Origin: Filomicrobium sp.
Lineage (GTDB): Bacteria > Pseudomonadota > Alphaproteobacteria > Rhizobiales > Hyphomicrobiaceae
NCBI GenBank assembly: GCA_021775655.1
Contig: JAJFHK010000279.1
Coordinates: forward strand, 1-7,860
Direction: 5' to 3'
Length of the DNA: 7,860 nt
Made by a program: the position numbers and the translations under genes. Under the pieces are notes generated by a model. The model was given only the letters and a program-made list of their open reading frames with translations. It was not told the DNA's origin and ran no database searches. Of this stretch, positions 1 through 6,444 are shown one piece after another. The stretch's first letter is position 1. The number at the start of each line of letters is the position of its first letter.

Positions 1-125
1 CCAGTCGCGGATACCTTCTGCCGACGGGTGGGAGCAAGGCGAAACAACCGATACTTGCAGGCACCTGCAAGTTAAAAAGTGTTGCGTTCTTGAACTTCCA
101 GTACGAGCCGGAGCGCCGCGATTAA
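1..125 (+). CDS. C-terminal end of an upstream gene (partial, unidentified)
   Basis: The reading frame starting at base 3 is open from the window edge to a TAA at 123-125, giving about 40 residues that end in FLNFQYEPERRD. The stop lies 30 bases before the ATG of the next gene, a normal spacing within an operon. In this frame G+C is highest at the third codon position, intermediate at the first and lowest at the second, as in the genes that follow; this supports coding. The other two forward frames are also open for part of the stretch: one stops at 73-75, the other runs past 200 into the next gene. The assignment is therefore not certain. The tail is too short to identify a family. If real, this gene is probably co-transcribed with the GT4 gene downstream. 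Confidence 0.45.
   Translation, partial: SRGYLLPTGGSKAKQPILAGTCKLKSVAFLNFQYEPERRD
53..72. repeat. Perfect 20-bp inverted repeat
   Basis: ACTTGCAGGCACCTGCAAGT has two perfect 9-base arms around a CA centre. It is followed by TAAAAAG rather than a T-run, so it is not a typical terminator on the + strand. Its length and symmetry resemble operators of LuxR-type regulators, but it lacks the usual CTG-N10-CAG contacts and has TTG-N10-CAA instead. It also lies inside the probable tail of the upstream gene. It may be an operator, an mRNA hairpin or chance. Confidence 0.35.
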
Positions 126-145
126 GAGACGTGCGCCAGGCCAGT

Positions 146-151
146 GGAGAG
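146..151 (+). promoter_or_regulatory. Ribosome binding site of the GT4 gene
   Basis: GGAGAG lies just before the ATG at 156, with 6 bases between GGAG and the start codon. This favours the ATG over the in-frame GTG at 144, which would put the site inside the coding region. Confidence 0.65.
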
Positions 152-155
152 CGAG

Positions 156-1409
156 ATGGCGCAAAACGAAAACTCGAAGATTCTCATTATCGTAGAAAAC
201 CTGACCGTTCCGCTTGATCGGCGGGTGTGGCAGGAGGCGCAGAGTTTGCGTGATGCTGGCTATACAGTGTCGGTGATCTGTCCGCGGGGCGGCAAATATA
301 CCGCATCTTATGAGCTGCTTGACGGCGTACATGTATTCCGTCACCCACTGCCGCTTGAAGGTGAGGGACCTGTTGGATATGCCATCGAATACGCTTCGGC
401 AATCTTCTGGGAATTCGTAGTGTCGGTAAGGGCGTATTTCAAAGTTGGTTTCGACGTTGTGCAGGCGTGCAATCCGCCCGACCTTATCTTTACTGTCGGT
501 GCGTTCTGGAAATATTTGTTTGGCAAGCCATTCGTGTTTGATCATCACGACATCAATCCAGAATTGTTTGAAGCGAAATTCGGAAGGCGGGGTTTTTGCC
601 ACTCGCTTCTCAGCATGTTTGAAAAGATCACGTTCAATGTGGCTGATGTGTCGATTGCGACCAACGAAACGTTCAAGGAAATTGCTGTGAAGCGCGGTGG
701 TATGGACCCTTCCCGTGTGTTTGTCGTTCGTTCGATCCCTGATGTATCTCGGTTCCGCCGAATGGAGCCTCTGCCCGCCTTGAAGAAGGGCCGCAAGACC
801 CTGGTGGGGTACGTCGGGATCATGGGCGCACAAGACGGTGTCAACCTTCTGGTCGAAGCGATGGAGAATCTCGTCGTTCGAAAGGGGCGGTGCGATGTCC
901 AATGTGCGATCGTTGGATCCGGTACTGAACTGGTTCGGCTTCAGGCAATGGCTGAAGATAAGGGGTTAGCGGATTTCATCACGTTCACCGGCTTCTTGTC
1001 TGGCGATGAGCTAATGCGGACGTTGTCAACATTCGACGTCGGCGTGATTCCCGATCCCAAAAACACCTACAACGACAAGATTTCGATGAACAAGGTGTTC
1101 GAATACATGAGCCTTGGTATTCCGTTTGTCGGATTCGATCTCAACGAAGGCCGCAAGATGGCAGGCGATGCGGCGCTTTATGCACAACGCAATGATCCGA
1201 TTGAGCTGGCCGACCGCCTGGAATGGCTTGCGGATAACGCCCAGCTGCGTCACGCGTTGGCCGAAGAGGGCCGAGTGCGCGCTAAGTCGCTTCTCAGATG
1301 GGATGAGGAGTGCGGGCGTCTGTTGCAGGCATTCGACGTGGCATTGGCAGGTACGGCTCCGGTGCCGGTTCCGCTGCCACAGCCAGGCGTTGCTCAAGAG
1401 AATCGCTGA
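156..1409 (+). CDS. Family 4 glycosyltransferase (GT-B fold)
   Basis: The product (417 residues from the ATG at 156) should transfer a sugar from a nucleotide-activated donor to a lipid-linked glycan on the cytoplasmic face of the inner membrane. The N-terminal acceptor domain (about 8-200) has a Rossmann-like start (KILIIVENL) and the DRRVWQEAQSLRDAGYTVSVICP region typical of WbuB-like GT4 enzymes. FDHHD follows at 128-132, and VRSIPD at 191-196. The C-terminal donor domain contains GYVGIMGAQDGV (218-229), AIVGSG (251-256) and KVFEYMSLGIPFVGFD (313-328), the region of the donor-binding acidic motif. Length is normal for the family. The C-terminus ends in a short proline-rich tail (about 400-410) that probably lies outside the fold. 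The gene follows the putative upstream gene by 30 bases and ends in a strong terminator. Donor, acceptor and linkage cannot be read from sequence. Confidence 0.9.
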   Translation: MAQNENSKILIIVENLTVPLDRRVWQEAQSLRDAGYTVSVICPRGGKYTASYELLDGVHVFRHPLPLEGEGPVGYAIEYASAIFWEFVVSVRAYFKVGFDVVQACNPPDLIFTVGAFWKYLFGKPFVFDHHDINPELFEAKFGRRGFCHSLLSMFEKITFNVADVSIATNETFKEIAVKRGGMDPSRVFVVRSIPDVSRFRRMEPLPALKKGRKTLVGYVGIMGAQDGVNLLVEAMENLVVRKGRCDVQCAIVGSGTELVRLQAMAEDKGLADFITFTGFLSGDELMRTLSTFDVGVIPDPKNTYNDKISMNKVFEYMSLGIPFVGFDLNEGRKMAGDAALYAQRNDPIELADRLEWLADNAQLRHALAEEGRVRAKSLLRWDEECGRLLQAFDVALAGTAPVPVPLPQPGVAQENR

Positions 1410-1437
1410 GGGTTGGCGCACGTTATTGGAGCATACT

Positions 1438-2949
1438 TCAGGCCGGGGCGTTAGCGTCCCGGCCCTTGTTTTTTGCAGTCGTGGCGAATAGTGCACGTAA
1501 GCTATGCTTTTCGAAGATCAGTTCACGCGGTGAGGGCATTGCCAGGAGGCTCGCCGCGAGGACGAACAGCGTCGTCAGGACAGCAACAACGAGGCGCACT
1601 GGTTCAAACCCTAGGAGATTGATTGAAATGAGCGCGCCAGAGGCGCTTGCTGAAGCGAGCATCGTGAGTGTTGTGGCAGCAAGAGGCCAGCCAACGGTTG
1701 CGTGCCGTGAGGTTCGGATAACGACATAGATGAGCGAGAGTACTTCGGCAGCCACACCTGCTGCTGCTGCTCCTAAGAGACCATAATCGAGGTGAACGGC
1801 AGTAATCGCCAGTGGCAACCCTGTGGCACGTGCAAGCCCCGCCCAGAGTAGTGGCTGGGTATCTCCCTTGGCCATCAGTGCCATCCCTGGCACCGACTGC
1901 AACATGCGCAGAGCCCACATTGCAGCCAGGCAAGCGACGATTGCACCGAGATCTTCGTAATTTGGACCGAAGACGATTGGTAAAAGACTGCCACCGGCCG
2001 CAATAAAGAAGGCAAGGTACGTTGTCGCCAGTATCGATATGAGTTCGAACATCATTTTGTAGCGTTGCCGGAACTGCAACCGATGCGCTCGGACTTCGCT
2101 GAGGAGTGGAAGCATCAAGGCATTGCCGACGCGTGCTGCGAGCAGGCCTGGAACCATCGTAATCATGAACGCAGTTGTGTAGGCGGCCAAATCTTCGATG
2201 CTGAGCAGTCCGCCAACAATCATGCGGTCGCCCTGGTACACAGCCACGAGTGGGAATGCCGAGAGCCAGATCGGCCAGCCGAACCGGATCAAACGATCAA
2301 GATATTGCTTGTTGAGAACAACGGTATAAGTGCGCTCACTTAACGCGTGGGATACGACCAGTGCGATTGCCGCCTGGGTCAGCGCAAGCCAGACGACGGC
2401 GGAATAGTTCGGCGAGTGGAATAATACCGGAATGGTCAACAGTAATGCGGATAGTTGGGGCAGCAGCTCGATCAGTACCTGGGGGCGGTTTCGCAATGCA
2501 CGCTGGTAGCGTCGCGCGTCGAGATGGATGAAACCTTTGACCAGGGGAACAAGGGCGATTGCCTGAAATGCCCAGGTTGCTTCAGGGATGCCGAAGTATG
2601 CGGTTGTAGGGGCTGCGGCAAGCAGCAGGAGGAGACTCGTTATCGCACCGCGTGCAATCAGTGTGGCGTGTGCGGTTGCCTGAAGTCCTGGGGCTTCACC
2701 GTCGGGGGCTTGGATGATCAGCCGGTCGGCGCCGATATCGCTGAGCGTATCCACAAGCTGCAGCATCAAAGTAATCGCGGCGGCAATGCCAAAGTCGCCT
2801 TGTGAAAGCCAATGGCCAAGCAGGGCGTTGCGAAGGAATGAGCAACCCTGTGCTCCAGCAAACCCTGCCATGAGCAGGGCGCCCTGTCCTCCGATACGGG
2901 TTATGGCGCGCCGCGCGGTTGATGGTGAGTTTGGACTCTTGTCACTCAT
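1438..2949 (-). CDS. Wzx-like polysaccharide/oligosaccharide flippase (MOP superfamily)
   Basis: This 503-residue, very hydrophobic protein should flip lipid-linked repeat units across the inner membrane. It has the length and layout of Wzx/PST transporters in the MOP superfamily. Many hydrophobic segments can be seen, among them about 22-46, 53-79, 100-118, 126-140, 160-177, 182-200, 223-240, 258-280, 302-327, 334-350, 366-386, 390-412, 422-444 and 450-470. Family-like stretches are ALLGHWLSQGDFGIAAAI (42-59), GADRLIIQ (73-80) and WPIWLSAFPLVAVYQGDRMI (225-244). Its ATG lies 3 bases after the stop of the gene before it (TGA-GGC-ATG), so translation is probably coupled and the start is well placed. 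Its last codons overlap the terminator of the convergent GT4 gene. No terminator of its own was seen. A substrate cannot be assigned. Confidence 0.9.
   Translation of the reverse strand: MSDKSPNSPSTARRAITRIGGQGALLMAGFAGAQGCSFLRNALLGHWLSQGDFGIAAAITLMLQLVDTLSDIGADRLIIQAPDGEAPGLQATAHATLIARGAITSLLLLLAAAPTTAYFGIPEATWAFQAIALVPLVKGFIHLDARRYQRALRNRPQVLIELLPQLSALLLTIPVLFHSPNYSAVVWLALTQAAIALVVSHALSERTYTVVLNKQYLDRLIRFGWPIWLSAFPLVAVYQGDRMIVGGLLSIEDLAAYTTAFMITMVPGLLAARVGNALMLPLLSEVRAHRLQFRQRYKMMFELISILATTYLAFFIAAGGSLLPIVFGPNYEDLGAIVACLAAMWALRMLQSVPGMALMAKGDTQPLLWAGLARATGLPLAITAVHLDYGLLGAAAAGVAAEVLSLIYVVIRTSRHATVGWPLAATTLTMLASASASGALISINLLGFEPVRLVVAVLTTLFVLAASLLAMPSPRELIFEKHSLRALFATTAKNKGRDANAPA
1441..1474 (+). 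terminator. Rho-independent terminator of the GT4 gene
   Basis: GGCCGGGGCG (1441-1450) pairs with CGTCCCGGCC (1455-1464). This gives a 10-bp GC-rich stem with one G-U pair and a TTAG loop, followed by CTTGTTTTTT (1465-1474). The direction fits the + strand gene ending at 1409. No matching T-run follows the hairpin on the minus strand, so it appears one-directional. The whole element lies within the last codons of the convergent flippase gene. Confidence 0.85.
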
Positions 2950-2952
2950 GCC

Positions 2953-3882
2953 TCACCGAGCCTCGCCGTTGCCGATGTGAGATTCGAGTCTGTCGGTCGA
3001 GCTTAATTCGGAGTCGAGCCCTGTTGTCGAAGTTTCGTCCCCGGGGAGCTTGATCCCTGTCCAACCGCTTGCTCGAGGCATACGCTGCGATATTTTTTGA
3101 ACCGGCCCTTCCAGTAGGTGACCGACGAGTTGGCGCAATGGTTCGCCGTCAAGCCTAAGAAGGGCGCACGTCGTTTGAATCCATCTGGGACGCAAGGCTC
3201 TGGACCATTTGGCGCGGATTTGCTCCTTGCGTTCGGCAAAATCGCGGCTGCGGGAGTTGCCTGGTGACAAGTGCTCAAGATGGAAATCGATGACGTAAGT
3301 ATTCCAACCCAGGACATCAGCTATGAGGCACAAATCGGTTGCGTAAAAATGGAAACCGGAAAGATCGCTTGAGAATGCGAGATTGGCATCGCGTCGTACA
3401 ACGATGAAGTTTTCATCCAGGCTTGTGACTTGAGCCGGTAGGTTTCCGACATGCTGGTCGCGGCCGTGCGGATCGGAGATTCGCAGTGCAAGTTGTCCTG
3501 GAGCCACGCCGCCCGCATTGCCTGCGATCGCCCAGTGCGGATCTAGTTTATCCAATTCGGTGAGGCGACTGTCGAGTTCTGCGCGTGTGTCTCCATCGTC
3601 GATCAGCCGCACGTCCTGGTGACATAAGATCACGTAGCGTCCGCGGGCTTCCGACAACGCGACATTAAGGCCGCTAAATGCGCACGTCTGTTCGGTTCCG
3701 GTGTTGTCGATAAACAGGTATTCGCAATCATTCGTGGTAAAGCCTCCAGCTACGAGTGAAGCCCTCATGGCGTCGTACTGGCCAGGGTCCGTGACTAGTG
3801 TCGCGATGGTGAAGGCCTTATCGGCTCGGGCGCTGCCTATCAACCGGCGCGCTGGGATCGGCGTTTCGCATACGGATGCCAT
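2953..3882 (-). CDS. GT2-like glycosyltransferase with HQD in place of DxD
   Basis: The product (309 residues from the preferred start) looks like a divergent GT-A/GT2-like transferase, closest in style to the Glyco_tranf_2_5 group. A Rossmann-like first half contains FTIATLVTDP (24-33), EYLFIDN (54-60) and ALSEARGRYVILCHQDVRL (75-93). In the last, CHQD sits where GT2 enzymes carry their metal-binding DxD. GFHFYATDLCLIADVLGWNTYVID (176-199) corresponds to the usual FxDxDLCxRA acceptor-side region, and HLEHLSPGNS follows. About 45 C-terminal residues are polar and probably disordered. The start is ambiguous. ATG at 3882 has AGGA 8 bases upstream and is preferred; ATG at 3897 and TTG at 3915 lack a ribosome site. 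It sits 3 bases before the flippase, which suggests a shared pathway. Sugar specificity is unknown, and a non-glycosyltransferase role cannot be excluded. Confidence 0.75.
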   Translation of the reverse strand: MASVCETPIPARRLIGSARADKAFTIATLVTDPGQYDAMRASLVAGGFTTNDCEYLFIDNTGTEQTCAFSGLNVALSEARGRYVILCHQDVRLIDDGDTRAELDSRLTELDKLDPHWAIAGNAGGVAPGQLALRISDPHGRDQHVGNLPAQVTSLDENFIVVRRDANLAFSSDLSGFHFYATDLCLIADVLGWNTYVIDFHLEHLSPGNSRSRDFAERKEQIRAKWSRALRPRWIQTTCALLRLDGEPLRQLVGHLLEGPVQKISQRMPRASGWTGIKLPGDETSTTGLDSELSSTDRLESHIGNGEAR

Positions 3883-3903
3883 TGGCTCCGTCCTCATGAT
3901 TTG

Positions 3904-3931
3904 GGTACACACCAAGTGCGTTGTGTGAACC
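3904..3931. repeat. Imperfect inverted repeat upstream of the GT2-like gene
   Basis: GGTACACAC (3904-3912) and GTGTGAACC (3923-3931) are complementary at 8 of 9 positions around a 10-base spacer. The repeat lies 22 bases upstream of the preferred start of the minus-strand gene at 3882, in the 139-base gap between two minus-strand genes. It could be an operator or a hairpin in the 5' leader. The rest of the gap (3932-4021) shows no convincing promoter. A short GC hairpin near 3975-3991 has no T-run after it. Confidence 0.35.
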
Positions 3932-4021
3932 AGTTTTTAGGGATACGCGGTACGCTAGATCAAACTTGACTGCGCGGGGGCATACGCCCGCCTTGTTCCG
4001 GCTTGTCGATCACTTTGGCAA

Positions 4022-5047
4022 CTAAGCGCCGGCAACTCTCGGCAAAGCATGGGCTTGACCGAGTTTCGGTTTCTTAGACCGCATTGGGTAGCCACCGGAC
4101 CATTGTCGGTGCGCGCCCCAGATTTCTGCCCAGATGTCCATCGTCTCGCGGTGGTGCTCTTTGTTCGATAGTGCGTAAGCAGTTCGATAGGCTAACCAGC
4201 GAGACACCGGCCAAAACGAAAGAAGTGCGTGAGCTACAAGTCGCGATGCACCTTCGAAATGACGTTCGATGAGCGTGGCTCTTGCAGCAAGTAGCCGGAT
4301 CATCTTTCCGGTACGTTGACGCTCTGAAGCTCCGCCGAGGTGTACGATTGTGGCTTCGGGCGTTACCATTGGACGTGCGCCGGTTGCGCGTGCGCGCAGG
4401 CACAAATCGGCTTCCTCGCCATACATGAAGAATATCGGTGAGAAACCACCAAGTTTTTGCCAGTCCTTGCGGCCTATGAGCAAGAAGCAGCCTGACACGA
4501 TGTCGACAGCGCGTACGCGGTCACGCTGCCAATCCCCATAAGCTTCTCCGTTGAAGAACTCGGACTGCTTAAAAAGTGCTGTCAATCCGGTTGCGCGGCA
4601 AAGCAGGTTCCACAGCGTTAAGCGGCCCCAGCAAGAGGATGGGTTGAGGGTTTCATCTGCGTAGAGGGTTCGACCTCCCCAGATCTTTGCCAAGGGTTCC
4701 CGCCGGGCAAAGTCCATGAGCCGATCGATGGCTGAATCCAGGACGACCGTATCGGGGTTGAGCAGCAGGATGTGTTCGCCGCGAGCCTCGACTGAGGCGC
4801 GATTGTTGGCTGCAGCAAAACCGATATTGTCGGAGAGCGCGAAGAGACGGACGTCAGGAAACTCGGCGGCGATGGCTGTGGCTGAGCCGTCCCTTGAAGC
4901 GTTGTCGACGACGATGATTTCGTAAGTTGTATGGCGGGTCTCTCGTATGGCTGAACGCAAGGCGGCAAGCGTCAGCTCGCGGGTGTTGTAGCTCACCACG
5001 AGGATTGAGAGATCAATTCGCTCTGCAACTTGGTCGGCAGCGTCCAT
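4022..5047 (-). CDS. Family 2 glycosyltransferase (WbbL/rhamnosyltransferase-like)
   Basis: This 341-residue protein is a classical inverting GT2 enzyme with a GT-A fold. It should add one sugar to the lipid-linked repeat unit at the cytoplasmic face. Visible motifs, numbered from the ATG at 5047, are SILVVSYNTRE (14-24), IIVVDNASRDGS (44-55, nucleotide binding), NIGFAAANN (74-82), LLLNPDT (94-100, the DxD-equivalent metal site), SGCFLL (185-190) and FFMYGEEADLCLRA (206-219, with the acidic residues near the catalytic base). A hydrophobic patch near 270-290 could help membrane contact. The set is typical of WbbL-like rhamnosyltransferases, but that donor is only an inference. An in-frame TTG at 5080 would add 11 residues. 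The ATG at 5047 is preferred because AGGTGG lies 7 bases upstream. It is the first gene of the minus-strand group, and its promoter region carries a CtrA-like box. Confidence 0.9.
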   Translation of the reverse strand: MDAADQVAERIDLSILVVSYNTRELTLAALRSAIRETRHTTYEIIVVDNASRDGSATAIAAEFPDVRLFALSDNIGFAAANNRASVEARGEHILLLNPDTVVLDSAIDRLMDFARREPLAKIWGGRTLYADETLNPSSCWGRLTLWNLLCRATGLTALFKQSEFFNGEAYGDWQRDRVRAVDIVSGCFLLIGRKDWQKLGGFSPIFFMYGEEADLCLRARATGARPMVTPEATIVHLGGASERQRTGKMIRLLAARATLIERHFEGASRLVAHALLSFWPVSRWLAYRTAYALSNKEHHRETMDIWAEIWGAHRQWSGGYPMRSKKPKLGQAHALPRVAGA

Positions 5048-5054
5048 GGGGGTT

Positions 5055-5060
5055 CCACCT
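5055..5060 (-). promoter_or_regulatory. Ribosome binding site of the GT2 gene
   Basis: The minus strand reads AGGTGG, 7 bases before the ATG at 5047. It decides for this start over the TTG at 5080. Confidence 0.65.
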
Positions 5061-5102
5061 GCTGGCAGGAAAAGGTTCAACTGCGAATCGTACGCTGGCG
5101 TA

Positions 5103-5118
5103 GCTAACCTTCGGTTAA
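5103..5118 (-). promoter_or_regulatory. Candidate CtrA binding site facing the minus-strand GT2 gene
   Basis: Read on the minus strand, TTAACCGAAGGTTAGC is TTAA-N7-TTAGC. This matches 8 of 9 fixed positions of the alphaproteobacterial CtrA consensus TTAA-N7-TTAAC. It ends 55 bases before the ATG at 5047, in the shared divergent promoter region. The same bases also form a small inverted repeat (AGCTAACC / GGTTAAGCT with one bulged A), so part of the match could reflect that symmetry. Confidence 0.45.
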
Positions 5119-5141
5119 GCTCGGTGGACTGAGGACTTGGC

Positions 5142-5157
5142 TTAAGCAGTGGTTAAC
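5142..5157 (+). promoter_or_regulatory. Candidate CtrA binding site facing the plus-strand glycosyltransferase
   Basis: TTAAGCAGTGGTTAAC is an exact match to TTAA-N7-TTAAC, the full-site consensus of the response regulator CtrA. It ends 54 bases before the ATG at 5212, where a promoter would be expected. A start at the in-frame GTG at 5149 would put half of the box inside the coding region, which adds to the case for the ATG. Confidence 0.6.
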
Positions 5158-5201
5158 GGCGACTCGCTTAGGTTGCAGGCGATTCTGAATTATTCATCTG
5201 C

Positions 5202-5205
5202 AGGA
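5202..5205 (+). promoter_or_regulatory. Ribosome binding site deciding the ATG at 5212
   Basis: AGGA (within GCAGGACAATTC) lies 6 bases before the ATG at 5212. The upstream in-frame GTG at 5149 has no comparable site; its nearest AGGA is about 13 bases away. Confidence 0.65.
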
Positions 5206-5211
5206 CAATTC

Positions 5212-6408
5212 ATGGCGGACGGCGGAGCGCAGCATCATTTGGGTTTTGATGGAATTATCTGTATTGGGGGCGAGGACTGGTGGTATCACAACCGTGGTCA
5301 CTTCGATTTCCAGATTATGCGTCGTCTGGCAAAACGCTACCCAGTGCTGTTCGTCAATTCGCTTGGTGTGCGAATGCCGGGACTGTCCGACAAGCGGGTG
5401 TTTGTCCAGCGGATTGGCCGAAAACTAAAGAGCTTGGCCAGAGGCCTCGTGGAAGCTGAACCCGGCTTTTTTGTATTCTCACCCGTGACGGCACCAGGTA
5501 AGCTTGCCGAGCAAATGACCACTTGGGCATTGGCGCCGCAGATTAGGCTTGCCGCACAACGGATCGGTATCAACAACCCAATCCTTTGGGTGCACTGCCC
5601 CGCCGGGGCGAAGCTCACCGAAACCATTCCTTCGGCCGGTGTCGTAATGCAACGTACTGATCGCTTCGAAGCATTTCCGGAAGCCGATCCAGAAATCGTC
5701 GGGCCGCAAATTGCCCATCTCAAAGCGCGTGCCGATCTCGTCGTTTATGCGGCACCGCATTTGATGGGCGAAGAACGCGGCAGCGTTGCTCGTCAATTGC
5801 TGGTCACGCACGGTGTCGACTTTGACCGATTTGCGTTGGCAGGAAGTTCTGGCGAGAGCGGCGGCCCAATAGATGTCTCCGATCTGCCGCGTGCCAGAGT
5901 GGGCTTCGTTGGCGGGGTCGATCGACACACGTTTGATCCTGATCTCTTCGTTAAGGTGGCCACCGAACTCAAAGACATACAGTTTGTTATTGTCGGCGGG
6001 TGCTCGCTGCCGGAAGACTGGTGTCCGCTGCCGAATGTGCGGCTGGTGGGACGTAAACCCTACGATGAAGTTGCGGGATACATGGCGGCGATGGACGTTC
6101 TCATCATGCCGTGGAATTCGAGTGACTGGATTAAGGGATGTAACCCTATCAAGCTGAAAGAATATCTCGCCGTGGGGCGGCCGGTGGTTACTACGCCGTT
6201 CCCAGCACTTGAGCCGTGGCGAGACTTGGTGAGTGTAGCTGAAGGTTCCGAAGCGTTTGCGGACGCGATCCTTCGGTCGGTTTCGGCGGCGTTTGATCCC
6301 GCACCTGGCCGCGAGGCTGTACAATCCGAGAACTGGGATGCGAAGGCCGACCTCGTGGCAGGTGGACTGGTTGACCTGAATTCTGATGATCACCGGGCTG
6401 TTGCCTAG
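5212..6408 (+). CDS. GT-B glycosyltransferase (GT4/GT1-like)
   Basis: The product (398 residues from the ATG at 5212) is a GT-B type glycosyltransferase, probably cytoplasmic and membrane-associated. The N-terminal half opens with GIICIGGEDWWYHNRGHFDFQIMRRLAK (14-41, here split by eye into IGGEDWW and RRLAK), then PVLFVNSLGVR (44-54). This opening is shared with TuaH-like and GumK-like transferases of teichuronic acid and exopolysaccharide pathways. LVVYAAPHL (176-184) and THGVDFDRF (199-207) mark the end of the first domain. The donor domain has VGFVGGVD (230-237), FVIVGG (258-263), NVRLVGRKPYDE (275-286), MDVLIMPW (294-301) and NPIKLKEYLAVGRPVVTTPFP (311-331), the usual donor phosphate/sugar-binding region. 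Length is normal. It is divergent from the GT2 group and convergent with the ligase/polymerase gene 36 bases away. Donor and acceptor are unknown. Confidence 0.85.
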   Translation: MADGGAQHHLGFDGIICIGGEDWWYHNRGHFDFQIMRRLAKRYPVLFVNSLGVRMPGLSDKRVFVQRIGRKLKSLARGLVEAEPGFFVFSPVTAPGKLAEQMTTWALAPQIRLAAQRIGINNPILWVHCPAGAKLTETIPSAGVVMQRTDRFEAFPEADPEIVGPQIAHLKARADLVVYAAPHLMGEERGSVARQLLVTHGVDFDRFALAGSSGESGGPIDVSDLPRARVGFVGGVDRHTFDPDLFVKVATELKDIQFVIVGGCSLPEDWCPLPNVRLVGRKPYDEVAGYMAAMDVLIMPWNSSDWIKGCNPIKLKEYLAVGRPVVTTPFPALEPWRDLVSVAEGSEAFADAILRSVSAAFDPAPGREAVQSENWDAKADLVAGGLVDLNSDDHRAVA

Positions 6409-6444
6409 TCCGGCTCTTCCGTTCCTGTTTGTTCCGAAAATTTA

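Noticed and set aside
72..902. Long minus-strand open frame (276 codons) opposite the GT4 gene
   Set aside because: The opposite strand carries a clear GT4 with family motifs along its length; the antisense product shows no recognisable motif and is a shadow.
1026..1496. Minus-strand open frame spanning the convergent junction
   Set aside because: It overlaps both the GT4 C-terminal domain and the end of the flippase in other frames, and has no recognisable motif.
1758..1769. Four tandem CTG triplets
   Set aside because: They encode an alanine run in a membrane segment of the flippase and are too short to be a meaningful repeat.
3975..3991. Short GC hairpin as a terminator after the GT2 gene
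   Set aside because: The stem is short or bulged and no T-run follows on the minus strand.
5149..5211. GTG start at 5149 adding 21 residues to the GT-B gene
   Set aside because: No well-spaced ribosome site, and it would put half of the perfect CtrA-like box in coding sequence; the ATG at 5212 has AGGA at ideal spacing.
5479..6393. Long minus-strand open frame (304 codons) opposite the plus-strand GT-B gene
   Set aside because: The sense gene has intact GT-B motifs; the antisense product is rich in Arg, His and Pro with no family character, as expected of a shadow frame.
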